From assembly GCA_938002015.1 (NCBI GenBank), contig CALLAU010000054.1:1-64000 (forward strand): 64,000 nucleotides of DNA, written 5' to 3'. This document shows positions 16,757 to 25,127 of the stretch, one piece after another. Each line of letters starts with the position of its first letter. Position 1 is the stretch's first letter. Source of the stretch: an uncultured Bdellovibrionales bacterium. Lineage in GTDB: Bacteria; Bdellovibrionota; Bdellovibrionia; Bdellovibrionales; UBA1609. The translations under genes and the position numbers were made by a program. The notes under the pieces are model-generated. The model was not told the DNA's origin and ran no database searches. It worked only from the letters and a program-made list of their open reading frames with translations.

Positions 16757-18013
16757 TTATACCTTTGGAATTGAAGAGGCTACTTCTTCAAATTTTCCTA
16801 CAATTTTTGTTGCCTTAGAGCTTAAGAAATTACCTGCTAGAATACAGGGTATGGCTACAATTAAGCCCATTTGAGTCGTAACTAAAGCTTCTTTAATACC
16901 ACCTGATAAAATCTTTGGATTACCAGTACCGTGCACAGTGATCATTTCAAAAGTACCAATCATTCCCGTAACCGTTCCAAGAAGACCTAATAAAGGCGCA
17001 ACAGCTGCTAGTACTATAAGATAAGGACCGTACTTACTAACTTTAGACTGAACTTTAGATATTTCATGAATGACTATTGCTTCATATACTTCTGCATCTT
17101 TATGTCTGTTTACAAACAGTGTATCAATAAAATATGTAATAGGATCTGTCTTCTGTTTATAAAGAACTTCTTTTGCTTTATCGATATTGCCTTTTTGAGC
17201 ATGCTTAACAATTTCTCTAACTGCTAAGTCATCAAACTTTGAGTAGATATTAATTAGACCGTAACGTATAAAAGCCACCCCAAGCCCAATAAAGCCTAAA
17301 AGAATAATAATGTAGCCTACCGCACCACCAGCCTCTAGTTTTTCACTTAAAACACTTGAGAACGTTTTTGCTACAGAAACACTGCCATCTTTAAATTCGA
17401 TCGGAATAAATAAGCTCTGACCTTCTGTTACTTTAGGCTCTTTGATATTTAAACTTCCAAAGTATAAACCTTCTTGAGTTTTTCCTCTCACAAGAGATTG
17501 ATACATCCCATTCTCTTTAAAGAAACTTGCTGTATGGCCAAAGTTAAGGCTTTCACCTTTAACTTCTACACCCTCTTTGTTAAACGCAACTTCATCTTTT
17601 TTATGTATTGAGGCACCTTGTTTTAAGTAGTTAATAAATCCCTGATTAAGAGTCTCAAAATTTTCAGATCCTAAACTATGCTTAAGAGCAACTTCTTTCA
17701 TTTGATCCTTAACTACATTAATTTTCTTTTCACTAAATTCTTTACTTGACCTGTTCTCATCGAATTTTGAAAGCCTAGTTTGCAATACATCTCTTTGTGC
17801 AGAGTACTTAGCCACACTAGCTCCTAAAGCTGTATTTTTTCGTGTTAACTCAAGCTCCATTGCTTTTAACTGTTTAACCGTCTTAGATTTTCTATCTTTA
17901 ATAGACTTTAATTGGTTTTTTAAAAAAATAAATTCCTCTTGATAAGAAGCATTTTCTTCACCAAAAGCAAAACTCGAACTTAGAATAATTGATACTATCA
18001 ATAAAGCCTTCAT
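16757..18013 (-). CDS. TtpC-like ExbB-family protein with periplasmic coiled-coil domain
   Basis: The 418-residue protein has a signal peptide (KALLIVSIILSSSFAFGEE). A long charged coiled-coil segment follows (about 20-110), then a periplasmic domain (to about 225). The C-terminal MotA/TolQ/ExbB part (about 230-415) has VLAAVAPLLGLLGTVTGMIG and ALVTTQMGLIVAIPCILAG. This architecture matches TtpC of Vibrio TonB2 systems, which is required for those transducers. Its start overlaps the DUF3450 stop by one base (TAATG), so the two are translationally coupled. The N-terminal domain may link to the DUF3450 protein. Confidence 0.88.
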   Translation of the reverse strand: MKALLIVSIILSSSFAFGEENASYQEEFIFLKNQLKSIKDRKSKTVKQLKAMELELTRKNTALGASVAKYSAQRDVLQTRLSKFDENRSSKEFSEKKINVVKDQMKEVALKHSLGSENFETLNQGFINYLKQGASIHKKDEVAFNKEGVEVKGESLNFGHTASFFKENGMYQSLVRGKTQEGLYFGSLNIKEPKVTEGQSLFIPIEFKDGSVSVAKTFSSVLSEKLEAGGAVGYIIILLGFIGLGVAFIRYGLINIYSKFDDLAVREIVKHAQKGNIDKAKEVLYKQKTDPITYFIDTLFVNRHKDAEVYEAIVIHEISKVQSKVSKYGPYLIVLAAVAPLLGLLGTVTGMIGTFEMITVHGTGNPKILSGGIKEALVTTQMGLIVAIPCILAGNFLSSKATKIVGKFEEVASSIPKV

Positions 18014-18774
18014 TAAAAAATCTCCTGCCCATTTTTACTTATGAAAATAGGGAGCTTATAAACTCCTCCTTTTACCTGCTTCTCCTTAGATGAAATAAGC
18101 ATATCTATTCCGCTTTCTAGTTTAGAGTCTTTTAAAATCTTATATGCCCACAGATCTTTAGATTTATCTCTTGCTGCATAACCTGTGCGTCCATCTAAAG
18201 TTTTAAAATACATTTGAAACATGCCAAACTTTAATACTCTAACCTGAGTTTTCTTACCTTCTATCTCAACAATATCAGTTTGAAGTTCTACACTTTCACT
18301 TAGCCTTATTTCATCCTGTAAATGTGACCAGAACTTCTCAACATATTCAGCAAGAGAGATTTTTTTATCAAGAAACTTAGCTTGTAGTTTTTCAATTTTT
18401 TGATGTCTTTCATTTAACCTAAAAGGTATTGCTTGGTGATAGTAACTTTTAAGCTCATCAATTGAATGGTTAATAATAGTTGCATAACCTTTAAAACCTT
18501 CTAGCTCTTCTCCACCTACTATCTTCTCTTTTTCTTTAAGGGCCTTAAGCATTTCTTCATTCTGCACTTCAAGCATTTTCTTTTTTGACTCAAGCTCACC
18601 CTTTTCTACTGTTAAAGCTTGAATTGAAGAATTAAGTGAGTTTTTAAGTGCATCTAACTGATCTGATTCAACTTGCACTTGTGATCTTAACTCCATAACT
18701 TGTTGTACTAAGCTAGTTTCTGCCTTTGATAAAACAGATATAAAGGTTATTACCCCTACTATTATTAATTTCAC
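18013..18774 (-). CDS. DUF3450-family periplasmic coiled-coil protein
   Basis: The 253-residue protein has a signal peptide (IIVGVITFISVLSKAE). A long coiled coil follows (about 22-90), then a globular part with YYHQAIPFRLNERHQKIEKL and the ending GMFQMYFKTLDGRTGYAARD, both typical of DUF3450. DUF3450 genes precede ttpC-exbB2-exbD2-tonB2 in many marine bacteria. The molecular role is not established; a periplasmic scaffold for the TtpC-like protein is a reasonable guess. The start is GTG with AAGGGG eight bases upstream. An intergenic hairpin separates it from the beta-helix gene. Confidence 0.85.
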   Translation of the reverse strand: MKLIIVGVITFISVLSKAETSLVQQVMELRSQVQVESDQLDALKNSLNSSIQALTVEKGELESKKKMLEVQNEEMLKALKEKEKIVGGEELEGFKGYATIINHSIDELKSYYHQAIPFRLNERHQKIEKLQAKFLDKKISLAEYVEKFWSHLQDEIRLSESVELQTDIVEIEGKKTQVRVLKFGMFQMYFKTLDGRTGYAARDKSKDLWAYKILKDSKLESGIDMLISSKEKQVKGGVYKLPIFISKNGQEIF

Positions 18775-18794
18775 TTAAAACCCCTTTTACATGT

Positions 18795-18827
18795 AAATAG
18801 CCACATCTTACTTAAATGTAGCTATTT
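18795..18827 (-). other. Hairpin between the beta-helix and DUF3450 genes
   Basis: The inverted repeat AAATAGCCACAT / ATGTAGCTATTT has one wobble position and a nine-base loop. On the minus-strand transcript it is not followed by a U-run. It is better explained as an mRNA processing or stabilising stem, or a weak attenuator, that lets the secreted protein be made in larger amounts than the TonB machinery. Confidence 0.5.
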
Positions 18828-18857
18828 TATAATTATTCACATTTAAAAAAACTAAAG

Positions 18858-20207
18858 TTATTTAGTTGTCCAACCCTCATACCATCTGTCTGAAGAGTCT
18901 TTCACCGCGCCAATATAGTCAGTAGCTAGGATGTTACGAAAAACACTTCCTAAACCTTCTACAAAGTTACTTCCTTCAACTGGAACATAACCACTGAGCA
19001 TGAAATCCTGTATGCGGTTACCTGTTTGAGCCATTACAAAGTTTTCTAAACCCCAAGGCTCTAAAGCAGCGTCTTCTTCTTTTCCGATTTTCTCAATTGG
19101 AGTAAACGTAGTCTGACAGTTAAATGCAACATTTTGCAAAACTACACCGCCATCTTCTTTTGCGTGTCTAAACGTTTCAACATCATCCATATCAAAACAT
19201 GAGTTTGAAAATCCTGTAATATAAGAGTTTAAGATGTTTGCACCAGTTCCTCTTCTTAAAAGAATCCCTGATCCTCCTCTAGCACCTTGAGACTTATCTG
19301 AACCTATAAGAGTGAAATTTGCTAGTGTTGGAAAAGATCTTGGGCTTGAAGCATGGTTTTTACTAAAGTTATCAGCTTCAATTCCATAGTTTCCAGCATC
19401 AGCGTGTTGGTCAATAATCACAAACTGAGCTGACCCAGTCCAACCACTTGTCCAATCAAGAGAGTCATCTTTATTACCTGTTAAAACCAAATGCTTAACA
19501 TTTACAGTACCACCAAAAAACTCAACTCCATCATCTGCATTCATATGAACTTGAACAAAATCAACTTCAGTCTTATTACCAACTCCTTGAAAGGCAATGC
19601 CGTTTAATTCATTATCTGTAGTGATTTCATAACCAGCGTACTCAACAACAACATAATTAAGAACACCACTGCTATCTTCTGGGTTTGGACCACCGTATGT
19701 GTAATCTGTAAGCCCTTCTCCTTTAAGCTCACAAACTCCTGTGCTGCAACCATTTACTGGAGCACTCCCGTTTATAACAAGTCCTCCCCATGACCCTCTA
19801 CCAACATTCTCTCTTCTAGCTGTAGTAAAAACTATTGGAGCATCTTTCTCACCTTTAGCAATGATTTGAGCGCCCCTATTAATTTGTATATAAGCTTTTT
19901 CTGATTGACCCATGATTCTTGTGCCAGGCTCAATGATAAGCTGTATCTTATCTTCATTATTTGTTCTCATCTTGTTATCACCAACATAAAGTCCACTGCC
20001 GATAATATATAATGTGTCAGAATTAAATGTGGTTGTTTTTAAAATTTCGGCGGGCTTGTTTGGATCCGTTGCTCTTATGGCACAAAACTTTTGACCGTTT
20101 CTTTCGCCTAATTTTGCTTGCATTGTTTCATTACTTTCTGGACACGCAAAAGCTTGAACCGAAAAACTTACTGACGCGAGTAGCGCTAATGCCTTTAAAT
20201 ATTTCAT
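18858..20207 (-). CDS. Secreted right-handed beta-helix protein
   Basis: The 449-residue protein has a signal peptide (to about 21). A beta-helix-like body follows, with many short strands and Gly/Asn turns: RNVGRGSWGGLVINGSAPVN, TYGGPNPEDSSGVLNYVVVE, VHMNADDGVEFFGGTVNVKH, LTGNKDDSLDWTSGWTGSA and IDQHADAGNYGIEADN. The Asp/Asn-rich turns suggest metal or ligand binding. Relatives are often misannotated as multidrug transporters and lie next to TonB-dependent receptors. Here it heads the TonB2-like operon, so it may capture the substrate of the receptor at 11-14 kb (inference). AAGGGG precedes the ATG by nine bases. Confidence 0.8.
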   Translation of the reverse strand: MKYLKALALLASVSFSVQAFACPESNETMQAKLGERNGQKFCAIRATDPNKPAEILKTTTFNSDTLYIIGSGLYVGDNKMRTNNEDKIQLIIEPGTRIMGQSEKAYIQINRGAQIIAKGEKDAPIVFTTARRENVGRGSWGGLVINGSAPVNGCSTGVCELKGEGLTDYTYGGPNPEDSSGVLNYVVVEYAGYEITTDNELNGIAFQGVGNKTEVDFVQVHMNADDGVEFFGGTVNVKHLVLTGNKDDSLDWTSGWTGSAQFVIIDQHADAGNYGIEADNFSKNHASSPRSFPTLANFTLIGSDKSQGARGGSGILLRRGTGANILNSYITGFSNSCFDMDDVETFRHAKEDGGVVLQNVAFNCQTTFTPIEKIGKEEDAALEPWGLENFVMAQTGNRIQDFMLSGYVPVEGSNFVEGLGSVFRNILATDYIGAVKDSSDRWYEGWTTK

Positions 20208-20550
20208 ACTAAGAACCCCTTCTTGGCTTTATTTTTTTGTTTCCATCTACAGCAGACTAGAGTTTTCAAGGGATCGTTAGCTTCCTAACAAGAGCCTAAT
20301 AATCAAAAAAGGTTCAACAAATACTTGCTTAACACTACGCTAACAAAGCTTTAAAACCCTAGACTAAAGGGGCACTCATGGAGCCTTAAAAGCAGGCACA
20401 ATATCCTCTTATCAAAAACTACTACCTTAAGGAGGCTTTTTATAAATTAAAACTATGATGATATTTAAATACATTAATTATATTAATGTATTTTTTGCTG
20501 ATACTTAAACAAAAGAGCCTTTAATGGCTCCAAGCAAAGGGGAAGTAACA
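20208..20550. other. Divergent intergenic region, with AT-rich palindrome
   Basis: This region separates the minus-strand TonB2-like operon from a plus-strand secreted-protein gene, so it should hold both promoters. I see no convincing -35/-10 pair and no coding sequence. It contains a perfect 12-bp inverted repeat at 20467-20493 (annotated separately) and a short GAGCC/GGCTC repeat near 20515-20530. Confidence 0.5.
20467..20493 (+). repeat. Perfect 12-bp inverted repeat, all A/T-rich
   Basis: The arms AAATACATTAAT (20467-20478) and ATTAATGTATTT (20482-20493) flank the loop TAT, and T continues to 20496. It could be an operator for the gene at 20551 or a weak terminator. The A/T-only stem makes termination less likely. 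Confidence 0.6.
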
Positions 20551-21111
20551 ATGAAGAAAGCAGTAATATTAATATCAAGTTTATTAGTTTTAACAGTTCA
20601 AGCTCAGGAGTTAGAGGTTTTAAATGACCTGTCACTTTTTGGAATCGGAAACCCAGACCTCATTCCTGTCCAAGAAGATCCCGGCCCTAATGCTGAGGTC
20701 ATAAATCAAACTATACATACTAAAACTATAACAGTTGAAAAAGACGACTTTCACTTTAAATGGACAACACTAGGTTATGGAGCACTCACGTATAAAGTTA
20801 TCATACCACCACTAGCTGCACACACTCTATTTAATCACAGAAACCCTGGAGAAGAAGGGCCATGCTTAAGAAGCCTTAGGTTAAACACAGCTACAGATTT
20901 TGAAGGAAGCTCTTCAGGCATAGAAGCTCCGCCACAAGAAATTAGTGTAACTATAAAAGCTCTAAACCAATATAGAATAAATAGAGAAAAAAAGATCTGT
21001 AAAGTTACTATGGTTGAATATGTTAAAACTGTTATAAACGACGAAGTTTTTGATCACAGATACACTAAAGATATGGGCTATAGATACATAGACGATTGCT
21101 TGCTCAATTAA
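20551..21111 (+). CDS. Secreted protein, unknown family
   Basis: The protein is 186 residues. ATG 20551 has AAGGGGAAG seven bases ahead and begins directly with a signal peptide (KKAVILISSLLVLTVQAQE); the frame is open nine codons upstream but without support. Mature features are GIGNPDLIPVQEDPGPN, then a beta-rich body with TVEKDDFHFKWTTLGYGALT and three cysteines (GPCLRSL, KKICKVT, DDCLLN). I do not recognise the family. It is monocistronic, with a strong bidirectional terminator after it. Confidence 0.7.
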   Translation: MKKAVILISSLLVLTVQAQELEVLNDLSLFGIGNPDLIPVQEDPGPNAEVINQTIHTKTITVEKDDFHFKWTTLGYGALTYKVIIPPLAAHTLFNHRNPGEEGPCLRSLRLNTATDFEGSSSGIEAPPQEISVTIKALNQYRINREKKICKVTMVEYVKTVINDEVFDHRYTKDMGYRYIDDCLLN

Positions 21112-21146
21112 ATTAAAAGAACCTGAGCCAAAAACAGACGAAAAAG

Positions 21147-21176
21147 AAAAAGACCAGTAAAGCTACTGGTCTTTTT
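21147..21176. terminator. Bidirectional rho-independent terminator
   Basis: A perfect 13-bp stem AAAAGACCAGTA / TACTGGTCTTTT with loop AAGC has A- and T-runs on both sides. It serves the plus-strand gene ending at 21111 and the minus-strand gene region ending at 21213, which are convergent. Confidence 0.92.
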
Positions 21177-21212
21177 AAACTACACAATCAAACTTAAAAC
21201 TTAAAAAAACTA

Positions 21213-21671
21213 TTAGGGAAGATCTTCCCAAAAGACTATAGCATCAATTATTTTTTGATAAAGCGGCCTACTTTCTTTTCTAGCCTCTTCTTTTGCTTTA
21301 AAGTCTTCAGCAACCTGATCTACTCTTTTCATGACCGCTTGAAAATCTACTTTATTAAGAGCTAGCTCTCTTAATTTATTAAAAGCTTCTTCTTCATCTT
21401 TGGTAAACTCATCATCTACCCAAAGTAAAATCCTACCAATATAAAAAAGCTGAGACCTATCAGAGGGCTCTGTTATATTATCAAAAAAAGCAACCGGGTC
21501 TTTAGGAACTTTAGAATCTTCAATAAGTACAGATTTTTGCTCATCAGAAAGATCAACATTATCTAAAATGCTTAAGAGATATTCTTGCTCTTTTTTATGA
21601 AAAACTCCATCAGCGTGTGATAAAGCAACAATGGTTCTCCACATATTATATTTACTCTCACTAATTGCCAT
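21213..21671 (-). CDS. TerB-like domain protein
   Basis: This 152-residue, all-helical, acidic cytoplasmic protein begins YNMWRTIVALSHADGVFHKKEQEYLLSIL, then has IGRILLWVDDEFTKDEEEAF. The pattern of two helical pairs, each with an acidic DG or DD-E cluster, is that of the TerB/COG3793-like domain, which binds metal in some members. No other tellurite-resistance (Ter) gene is nearby, so a tellurite role is not supported. It is transcribed alone on the minus strand, 94 bp downstream of the rRNA-methyltransferase-like gene. Confidence 0.65.
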   Translation of the reverse strand: MAISESKYNMWRTIVALSHADGVFHKKEQEYLLSILDNVDLSDEQKSVLIEDSKVPKDPVAFFDNITEPSDRSQLFYIGRILLWVDDEFTKDEEEAFNKLRELALNKVDFQAVMKRVDQVAEDFKAKEEARKESRPLYQKIIDAIVFWEDLP

Positions 21672-21765
21672 CTTAATTAGCCTCCAGTCTTTAAAAACTA
21701 AATTTTAAACTTCTTAAAGCATGAATACAATGAGAGCCTAGATCAATGACTAAGGCAAGACATAA

Positions 21766-22614
21766 CTAGAGAGTAAAATCTTCTTTTTTAAAAGTGTTAA
21801 ACTGCCAAGCACAGTCTCCACTTGGAAGCGGGTAAACCGGATGATCGATTAACATCTCTTCATAAAAACCGCTCTCTTCTTTAAAGCCTGTATTTACTAG
21901 GATGTTTTCTAAAGCTTTAGCTGAGTAACCTGGAGAATGAGATGATAAAAGAACCCCTTTAAAGTCTTTTGACTTAAGCTTAGCTAAACTCTTCATAAGA
22001 GGGATCATATGATCTTCAATTTGCCACACTTCTTTATTAGATCCCCTTCCAAAACTTGGAGGGTCTAGTATAATCCAATCATATGCTTTCTCTCGCCTTA
22101 CTTCTTTAGCAACAAATTTTTGAACATCTTCAACAATCCACCTAATGACCTTTGATTCTAAACCGGATAGAGCTTGATTCTTCTTCGCCCAAGTCACACT
22201 CGTTTTTGAGGCATCAACATGAGTTACCTCAGCATCTTTACTTGCACACGCAAGAGAAGCTATTCCAGTGTATGCAAATAGATTTAAAACTTTATCTCCT
22301 TTAGATACAAGCTTTTGCATCCTCTTCCAGTTTATTAACTGCTCGGCAAAAAAACCTAAATGCCCAAAAGATGTGTGCTGAATCTCAATTTTTAAATCTA
22401 GTACATTAATTACAAAATCTTTTTCAATTTTTTTATTAAGAAAAGTCCACTCACCTTTTCCATTTTGAAAGCGGTCATACTTAGCATCTACTTTATCATA
22501 TAAAGAATTACTTGATTTACTCCAAACAGCTGCAGGACTTGGCCTGTTGTATATATAAGGACCCACCTTCTCTAATTTAGTAAAATCACCAGCATCAATC
22601 AGTTCAAAGTCCAT
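21766..22614 (-). CDS. RlmI-like class I rRNA methyltransferase
   Basis: The 282-residue protein belongs to the COG1092 group (RlmI/RlmL C-terminal-like). It shows the SAM-binding motif LNLFAYTGIASLACA, VTHVDASKTSVTWAKKN, the catalytic-type motif WIILDPPSFGRG and a late LLSSHSPGYSAKAL in place of the usual NSCS motif with its catalytic cysteine. The N-terminal PUA domain of RlmI is missing. The target is probably rRNA, by family, but with the cysteine replaced by histidine a cytosine-C5 reaction is doubtful; a guanine or other base target is possible. Confidence 0.8.
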   Translation of the reverse strand: MDFELIDAGDFTKLEKVGPYIYNRPSPAAVWSKSSNSLYDKVDAKYDRFQNGKGEWTFLNKKIEKDFVINVLDLKIEIQHTSFGHLGFFAEQLINWKRMQKLVSKGDKVLNLFAYTGIASLACASKDAEVTHVDASKTSVTWAKKNQALSGLESKVIRWIVEDVQKFVAKEVRREKAYDWIILDPPSFGRGSNKEVWQIEDHMIPLMKSLAKLKSKDFKGVLLSSHSPGYSAKALENILVNTGFKEESGFYEEMLIDHPVYPLPSGDCAWQFNTFKKEDFTL

Positions 22615-22700
22615 ATATCTTCCTCTGCAGAAAAGTAAATTTAGACTATGGATTTTTTACAGGCAAGGAGGCTTACTTAAATGCGAAAAAAGGTTAAAAC

Positions 22701-23174
22701 TTAAGGGTAGCCTTCCATAGTTTCTTCTTGAAGACCTTCTTCAGGGTAATCATCAATGATAACCTCTACAGGCTCTTCTTCTTCAACATCGTCTTCAAAT
22801 CTACGCTCTCTCTCATCTATTTCAACTGGCTCATAGTTTGAAGGGTCATTGCCTATAATCTTTGAGAATTTGCTCTTAGGATCCTCTTCTTCACCCTCAT
22901 CGCTGCTCTTTGCATCACTCTCTTCACTTCTATCTATTTCAGTATTCTCTTCAAGGGCATCTTCATTCTTAGCACTTTGATTAACTGTCTCTTCTTCCTC
23001 ATTGTCATAAGGTTCTGTTTGATCGCTCTCATACTCTTCTTCAAAGTCTTCTATCTCTTCTTCATCTATAAACTCAATATCAGAAATCTCATCGTCAGAA
23101 GAACAGCCTTTAGCACATCCAAATAACAATAAGCTTATAATAAGAACCAAATATAAGCTTTCTCTAAGCTTCAT
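22701..23174 (-). CDS. Very acidic lipoprotein
   Basis: The protein is 157 residues. ATG 23174 follows AGGAGAG and starts a lipoprotein signal (LYLVLIISLLLFGCAKGCSS, lipobox LLFGC). The mature part is almost entirely acidic and low-complexity (for example DIEFIDEEEIEDFEEEYESD) and is certainly disordered. I do not recognise a family. A surface or periplasmic calcium- or cation-binding or spacer role is a guess from composition only. The frame is open 16 codons upstream but without a ribosome site. Confidence 0.7.
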   Translation of the reverse strand: MKLRESLYLVLIISLLLFGCAKGCSSDDEISDIEFIDEEEIEDFEEEYESDQTEPYDNEEEETVNQSAKNEDALEENTEIDRSEESDAKSSDEGEEEDPKSKFSKIIGNDPSNYEPVEIDERERRFEDDVEEEEPVEVIIDDYPEEGLQEETMEGYP

Positions 23175-23661
23175 AAACTCTCCTAAAAAAGCACTTTTTC
23201 TTACAGCGCTCTTTAAAACCAATAGCCACTTAATAGCCAGGCGGCAAGATTAGGCGCTTAAACCTCACTTTTCATAACAAGAACCTGTTTTTTTCTTAAA
23301 TTAGCTGAAAAAAAGTTTTAATTTCAGACATTTTATCTCTCAACAGTCCCAAAATAGAGGTTTATAACAATCCTAGTCAATTCAAGTAGTTTTCAAAAAC
23401 GACAGTTTTTTCTCAATTCCAAAACCCTAAAACCCTCATATCTCCACCATAACTAATCCCATAAAAGACACTACTGGCGCATCGTATATAAAATTACACT
23501 TAATAAGGTAATAGTTTTTTCAGAAATTTTAAGGAATCAGAATACCCTTTTCTTCAGCCTACTACTTTCTTTTTAAATCAAAGAACTTTGACATCAGAAA
23601 ACCTGCTAAATACCCTATGTGTACACAAACCAAATTAATTTAACAAACAAAGGGGACACAT
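23175..23661. other. Intergenic region with possible promoter, no gene seen
   Basis: The region lies between a minus-strand lipoprotein gene and a plus-strand secreted-protein gene. A -35 TTGACA (23588-23593) lies 68 bases before the latter; the best-spaced -10 (TACCCT, 23611-23616) is weak. I see no open frame with a ribosome site and no RNA gene I can name. Confidence 0.4.
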
Positions 23662-24039
23662 ATGAAGTCGTTAATAAAACTATTCGCAGTTGTTACAATA
23701 ACTTTAGTTGCAAGCTATGCTTCAGCTAACACAGATTCAGATTCAAACCTATTTGAACAAGAGATTGAAGTTCTACATCAAACTGCTTTTGCTAACCCTC
23801 CAGGTAGTAAATGGATCAGCGTTCGTTGCGCAAGAAACTCAAAGTGCTACCCACCTGCAGGGTATAACTTTCGTCACTTTAACACTGAAACAAGAGGAAG
23901 TGATTGTAGAGGAAGTGAAAAAAGAAGAGTTAAAGAAAATAAAAACTTCATCCAAACATCAAGAAAATGTTCTGTTGTTGGTAGAGTTTTCCTTTGGCCT
24001 TCAGAGTATTGCCATGGTGACTACAAATTCTGTCAGTAA
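23662..24039 (+). CDS. Small secreted cysteine-rich basic protein
   Basis: The 125-residue protein has a signal peptide (KSLIKLFAVVTITLVASYAS). The mature part, after an acidic pro-like stretch (to about residue 45), is basic and holds six cysteines (VRCARNSKC, SDCRGSEK, RKCSVVG, EYCHGDYKFCQ), enough for three disulphides. AAGGGG precedes the ATG. A second frame (23708-24082) is also open but lacks a signal and ribosome site. I know no family. The layout (signal, acidic leader, compact disulphide-rich basic domain) resembles secreted toxins or antimicrobial proteins, which is only suggestive. Confidence 0.72.
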   Translation: MKSLIKLFAVVTITLVASYASANTDSDSNLFEQEIEVLHQTAFANPPGSKWISVRCARNSKCYPPAGYNFRHFNTETRGSDCRGSEKRRVKENKNFIQTSRKCSVVGRVFLWPSEYCHGDYKFCQ

Positions 24040-24065
24040 TTTAAAATCATCAATTTCTAAAAATA

Positions 24066-24098
24066 AAAAAAGCCCGAGCTAGAAGCCGGGCTTTTTTT
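24066..24098 (+). terminator. Strong rho-independent terminator
   Basis: The stem AAAAAAGCCCG / CGGGCTTTTTTT is very GC-rich for this genome and is flanked by A- and T-runs. It ends the cysteine-rich protein gene and can also act for the convergent gene ending at 24119. Confidence 0.93.
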
Positions 24099-24118
24099 GT
24101 TAATGTATGCAAAATTAT

Positions 24119-24802
24119 TTAATTATCAATAGTTGTAGTAGTAGTATCAATAGCACCTCTACCAGTTCTTTTAATGCCAATAGGGCAAGGCCTCATTTCA
24201 ACTCTATTTGCTTTAGCTAATTCAATATAAGCTTTTCTTTGCTCAATACTTGATTGATCAACGTAGTGCCAATCGTTAGTGTTTAAATTATAAGGGCATA
24301 GCGTTGAAGCTATATAAGCACTTGTCCTTGCCTCATCAGAGATTCGCGCACAAACTACATTATTATTACAGCTTAAACACCCTCTCTCAGCATCAAATAT
24401 ATCTAAATGCTTATCTTCATTTATTCTACTTAAAACACACTCTTCACGACCTTTTGTGCAAATACTAATTGCCGTAGAAACTCTATTTAATTTTTTTGTA
24501 TTATACAGATTTGTTACGCAGTCTTTAATCCCTAAACTACATATTTCAATAGCTTGAGAAGGCCTTATATCAATAGGGAAACTAGCACTATCAGGGCTGT
24601 ATTTATGATCTTCTATGTTGCCAAGAACTGAGAGCGTACAAGTACCCACACTGATTTTTCCATCTTCTTCTGGTTTACATAGATTTACCGACTCTTGAAC
24701 ACTCACACCAGTTGAAGACCTTAATCTTGTTTCACAAATAAAATTGCTAGCATGAGCTAAAAATGAAAGAAGAAGTGTTAAAAATAGCGTCAAAATCTTC
24801 AT
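24119..24802 (-). CDS. Secreted cysteine-rich protein, unknown
   Basis: The 227-residue protein starts with a signal peptide (KILTLFLTLLLSFLAHAS). The mature part holds about fourteen cysteines, including AIEICSLGIKDC and AISICTKGREEC. The latter two segments are similar in pattern (AI.ICxxGxxxC) about 28 residues apart, so the protein may contain two copies of a small disulphide unit. I do not recognise the family. It is convergent with the cysteine-rich gene at 23.7-24.0 kb across a shared terminator. Confidence 0.68.
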   Translation of the reverse strand: MKILTLFLTLLLSFLAHASNFICETRLRSSTGVSVQESVNLCKPEEDGKISVGTCTLSVLGNIEDHKYSPDSASFPIDIRPSQAIEICSLGIKDCVTNLYNTKKLNRVSTAISICTKGREECVLSRINEDKHLDIFDAERGCLSCNNNVVCARISDEARTSAYIASTLCPYNLNTNDWHYVDQSSIEQRKAYIELAKANRVEMRPCPIGIKRTGRGAIDTTTTTIDN

Positions 24803-24911
24803 GGTTAATACTATAAGGGCTTAAGTACATAACTACAAAAAATCTCTAGCCTATACCCTGGACGAAGAGCACAAACCCTCACCTCCTTCTTTTAAATCAA
24901 GAAGAGAGATG

Positions 24912-25082
24912 CTATTGAAGAAGCTTTGAACATGCTGCTTTAGCATCACTAAAGTCAGGACTAAGAGCCTGAGAAGAAGATTTTAAACTAAATTTTACAG
25001 TATCCTTAAGATAGTTTAGTTCATTCTCTTTAATGTCCATAGGAACAGCGCTTTTATCAACGGAAAGTACTGTGATGAACAT
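24912..25082 (-). CDS. Possible small protein or gene remnant (56 residues)
   Basis: An open frame from ATG 25082 gives 56 residues starting FITVLSVDKSAVPMDIKENE and ending AKAACSKLLQ. Codon use looks like that of its neighbours and the product is plausibly helical. No Shine-Dalgarno site or promoter is visible, so it may be a decayed gene. It lies between the secreted cysteine-rich gene and the HigBA-like pair, filling part of a 325-base gap; the rest of that gap (24803-24911) shows nothing. Confidence 0.3.
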   Translation of the reverse strand: MFITVLSVDKSAVPMDIKENELNYLKDTVKFSLKSSSQALSPDFSDAKAACSKLLQ

Positions 25083-25127
25083 TCTATTGCTAAACTTTTA
25101 GATTAAGAACATCTCACTCATAACAGC

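Noticed and set aside
23708..24082. Second plus-strand frame overlapping the cysteine-rich protein gene
   Set aside because: No ribosome site and no signal peptide. The other frame has both, and the cysteine spacing is only meaningful there.
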